From Allobranchiibius sp. CTAmp26 (GTDB lineage Bacteria > Actinomycetota > Actinomycetes > Actinomycetales > Dermatophilaceae), in assembly GCF_017565405.1 (NCBI RefSeq), contig NZ_JAGEKR010000003.1:1-64000 (forward strand): DNA of 64,000 nucleotides, given 5' to 3'. The notes under the pieces were generated by a model, which saw nothing but the letters and a program-made list of their open reading frames with translations, had not been told where the DNA came from and searched no databases. How positions within the stretch are numbered: the stretch's first letter is position 1; every line of letters begins with the position of its first letter. Below, in pieces: positions 62,988 to 64,000 of this stretch. A program made the position numbers and the translations under genes.

Positions 62988-64000
62988 TCAGCCGATCAGG
63001 TCGTCCAGGTCGCCGTTCATGCAGTGGTCGACGACCGGTGAGACCAGATCGAACGTGCACTCCCGGGCGTTGCCCGGGGTGCAGGCGTCGCCGAGGACGT
63101 GGTTGGTGATCCGCGCGACGTCTTCCTTGTCGCCGGAGATCACCTTGGCGTTCTCGTAGAACTTCGTCGGGCCCTGACCCAGCCGGTTCTTGGAGTAGCT
63201 GTCCTGAGTCACATCGGTGAACTTCTCCGGGATGCCCACGTCGCGCAGCAACCGGATGGACGCCGCCAGCGCGGCATCGGCCGCCTGTACGTCGGTCATC
63301 CCGTGGGTGTCCACGCCGAGCGCCACGGCCATCTCGGCGAAGCGCTTGTAGTTGGCCGGCATGTTGAACGCCCACACCCGCGGCAGTGCGATCGCGTTGT
63401 TCAACCCGTGGTGGGTGTCGTAGAACGCACTGATCGCGTGCGAGATGGAGTGGATGATGCCGAGACCACCGGAGTTGAACGCCTGGGCGGCGATGTACTG
63501 GGCGTACATCATGCCCTGGCGGCCGGCGAGGTCGTCACCGTTCCAGACCGCCTGGCGCAGGTTGTCGCTGGTCAGCTTGACGGCGTACAACGCACTCCCG
63601 AGCGACGGCGGGAAGTCCAGCCGCGAGACGTACGGCTCGCTGGCGTGCGCGAGCACGTCGAAGCCGCACTGCGCGGTGTAGTCCGTCGGACAGGTGTAGT
63701 AGAGCACCGGGTCGTCGATCGCGAGCGTCGTCACGGCGGCGTCGTCGAACGCGACGTACTTGTGCGGCTGGTCGGGGTCGGTCGTGGTGTCGGTGATGAC
63801 GTAGGCCCACGAGGTCTCCGAGCCGGTGCCCGCCGTGGTGGACACCGCGATGTGCGGCGGGTTCTTCGGGTTCTCGGACTTGTTGAAGCCCTCGAACTCG
63901 TTGACGTTGCGTCCGTCGTGCGCCACGGAGATCCGAGCGCCCTTGCACGCGTCGTGCGCGGACCCACCACCGATCGACACGAAGGAGTCGCAGTCGTTCT
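62988..64000 (-). CDS. NDMA-dependent methanol/alcohol dehydrogenase, 5' end outside window
   Basis: The visible 337 codons of this iron-type dehydrogenase run off the right edge, so the start is missing. They show FVSIGGGSAHDACKGARI (nucleotide motif), AVSTTAGTGSETSWAYVITD, the metal ligands in YTAQCGFDVLAHASEPYVS and GLGIIHSISHAISAFYDTHH, and VWAFNMPANYKRFAEMAVAL. These match the mycofactocin-linked methanol:NDMA oxidoreductases (Mno/Mdo), whose NAD(P) stays bound and is reoxidised by mycofactocin. The downstream MoxR, VWA and MftM-like genes support this. A GTG at 63980 is internal. Confidence 0.85.
   Translation of the reverse strand, partial: NDCDSFVSIGGGSAHDACKGARISVAHDGRNVNEFEGFNKSENPKNPPHIAVSTTAGTGSETSWAYVITDTTTDPDQPHKYVAFDDAAVTTLAIDDPVLYYTCPTDYTAQCGFDVLAHASEPYVSRLDFPPSLGSALYAVKLTSDNLRQAVWNGDDLAGRQGMMYAQYIAAQAFNSGGLGIIHSISHAISAFYDTHHGLNNAIALPRVWAFNMPANYKRFAEMAVALGVDTHGMTDVQAADAALAASIRLLRDVGIPEKFTDVTQDSYSKNRLGQGPTKFYENAKVISGDKEDVARITNHVLGDACTPGNARECTFDLVSPVVDHCMNGDLDDLIG

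Overview
This 64 kb window is high-GC DNA with dense, often overlapping genes, many GTG starts and few intergenic spaces. It looks like a chromosomal segment of an actinomycete. Pointers are a class I lysyl-tRNA synthetase, a HelD-type RNA polymerase ATPase, an LprG/P55-type lipoprotein-exporter pair, an HspR-type HAIR operator in front of clpB, an F420-type (LLM) oxidoreductase, DUF3151, and mycofactocin-linked alcohol oxidation. A genus cannot be assigned from the sequence alone. I see no phage, insertion sequence, rRNA, tRNA or CRISPR array.

Layout. 0-14.5 kb is mainly housekeeping: purD, a LuxR-HTH regulator, helD overlapping a chorismate mutase, lysS, a 3-hydroxyisobutyrate-dehydrogenase-like enzyme, an MFS carrier, purA with a coupled small membrane protein, a second LuxR-HTH regulator, DUF3151, fbaA and a SpoU-type methyltransferase. 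14.5-24.6 kb is mostly membrane and signalling: a GYF/TM2 protein, an Eis-like acetyltransferase, DedA, a cobalamin-riboswitch-controlled cbtB-cbtA-FhuF-like operon, a DUF2339 protein and a two-component pair next to an MFS carrier. 24.6-43.6 kb is mixed metabolism: an LLM oxidoreductase with an ArsR-like regulator, sirohydrochlorin chelatase, pyrE, two SDRs, a secreted phosphoesterase, a LysR/SDR divergent pair, exonuclease III, DUF2891, a frameshifted membrane protein, an esterase, a flavin monooxygenase and lprG-p55. 43.6-51.4 kb holds clpB, a copper amine oxidase, an SGNH lipase lipoprotein and an mraY outside a cell-wall cluster.

The most coherent functional block is at the right end (51.6-64 kb). 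One half is an iron-type alcohol dehydrogenase, a histidine kinase and a response regulator, joined by 4-bp overlaps. The other half is an NDMA-dependent methanol dehydrogenase (cut by the window end), a MoxR ATPase with a histidine-rich tail, a CoxE-like VWA protein and an MftM-like mycofactocin methyltransferase. This gene set matches the mycobacterial methanol (mno/mdo) locus as I remember it. Here about 4 kb separates the halves, carrying a GDT1 transporter behind a yybP-ykoY manganese riboswitch, a ZIP transporter behind a DtxR/IdeR-like box, and a TetR/aldo-keto reductase pair. A working hypothesis is that MoxR and the VWA protein insert metal into the dehydrogenase and that mycofactocin is its electron acceptor.

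Three families of dispersed palindromic repeats, each present twice, sit in gene junctions (5.4/26.2 kb, 7.3/43.6 kb, 16.5/46.4 kb). Copies are the same length within each family.
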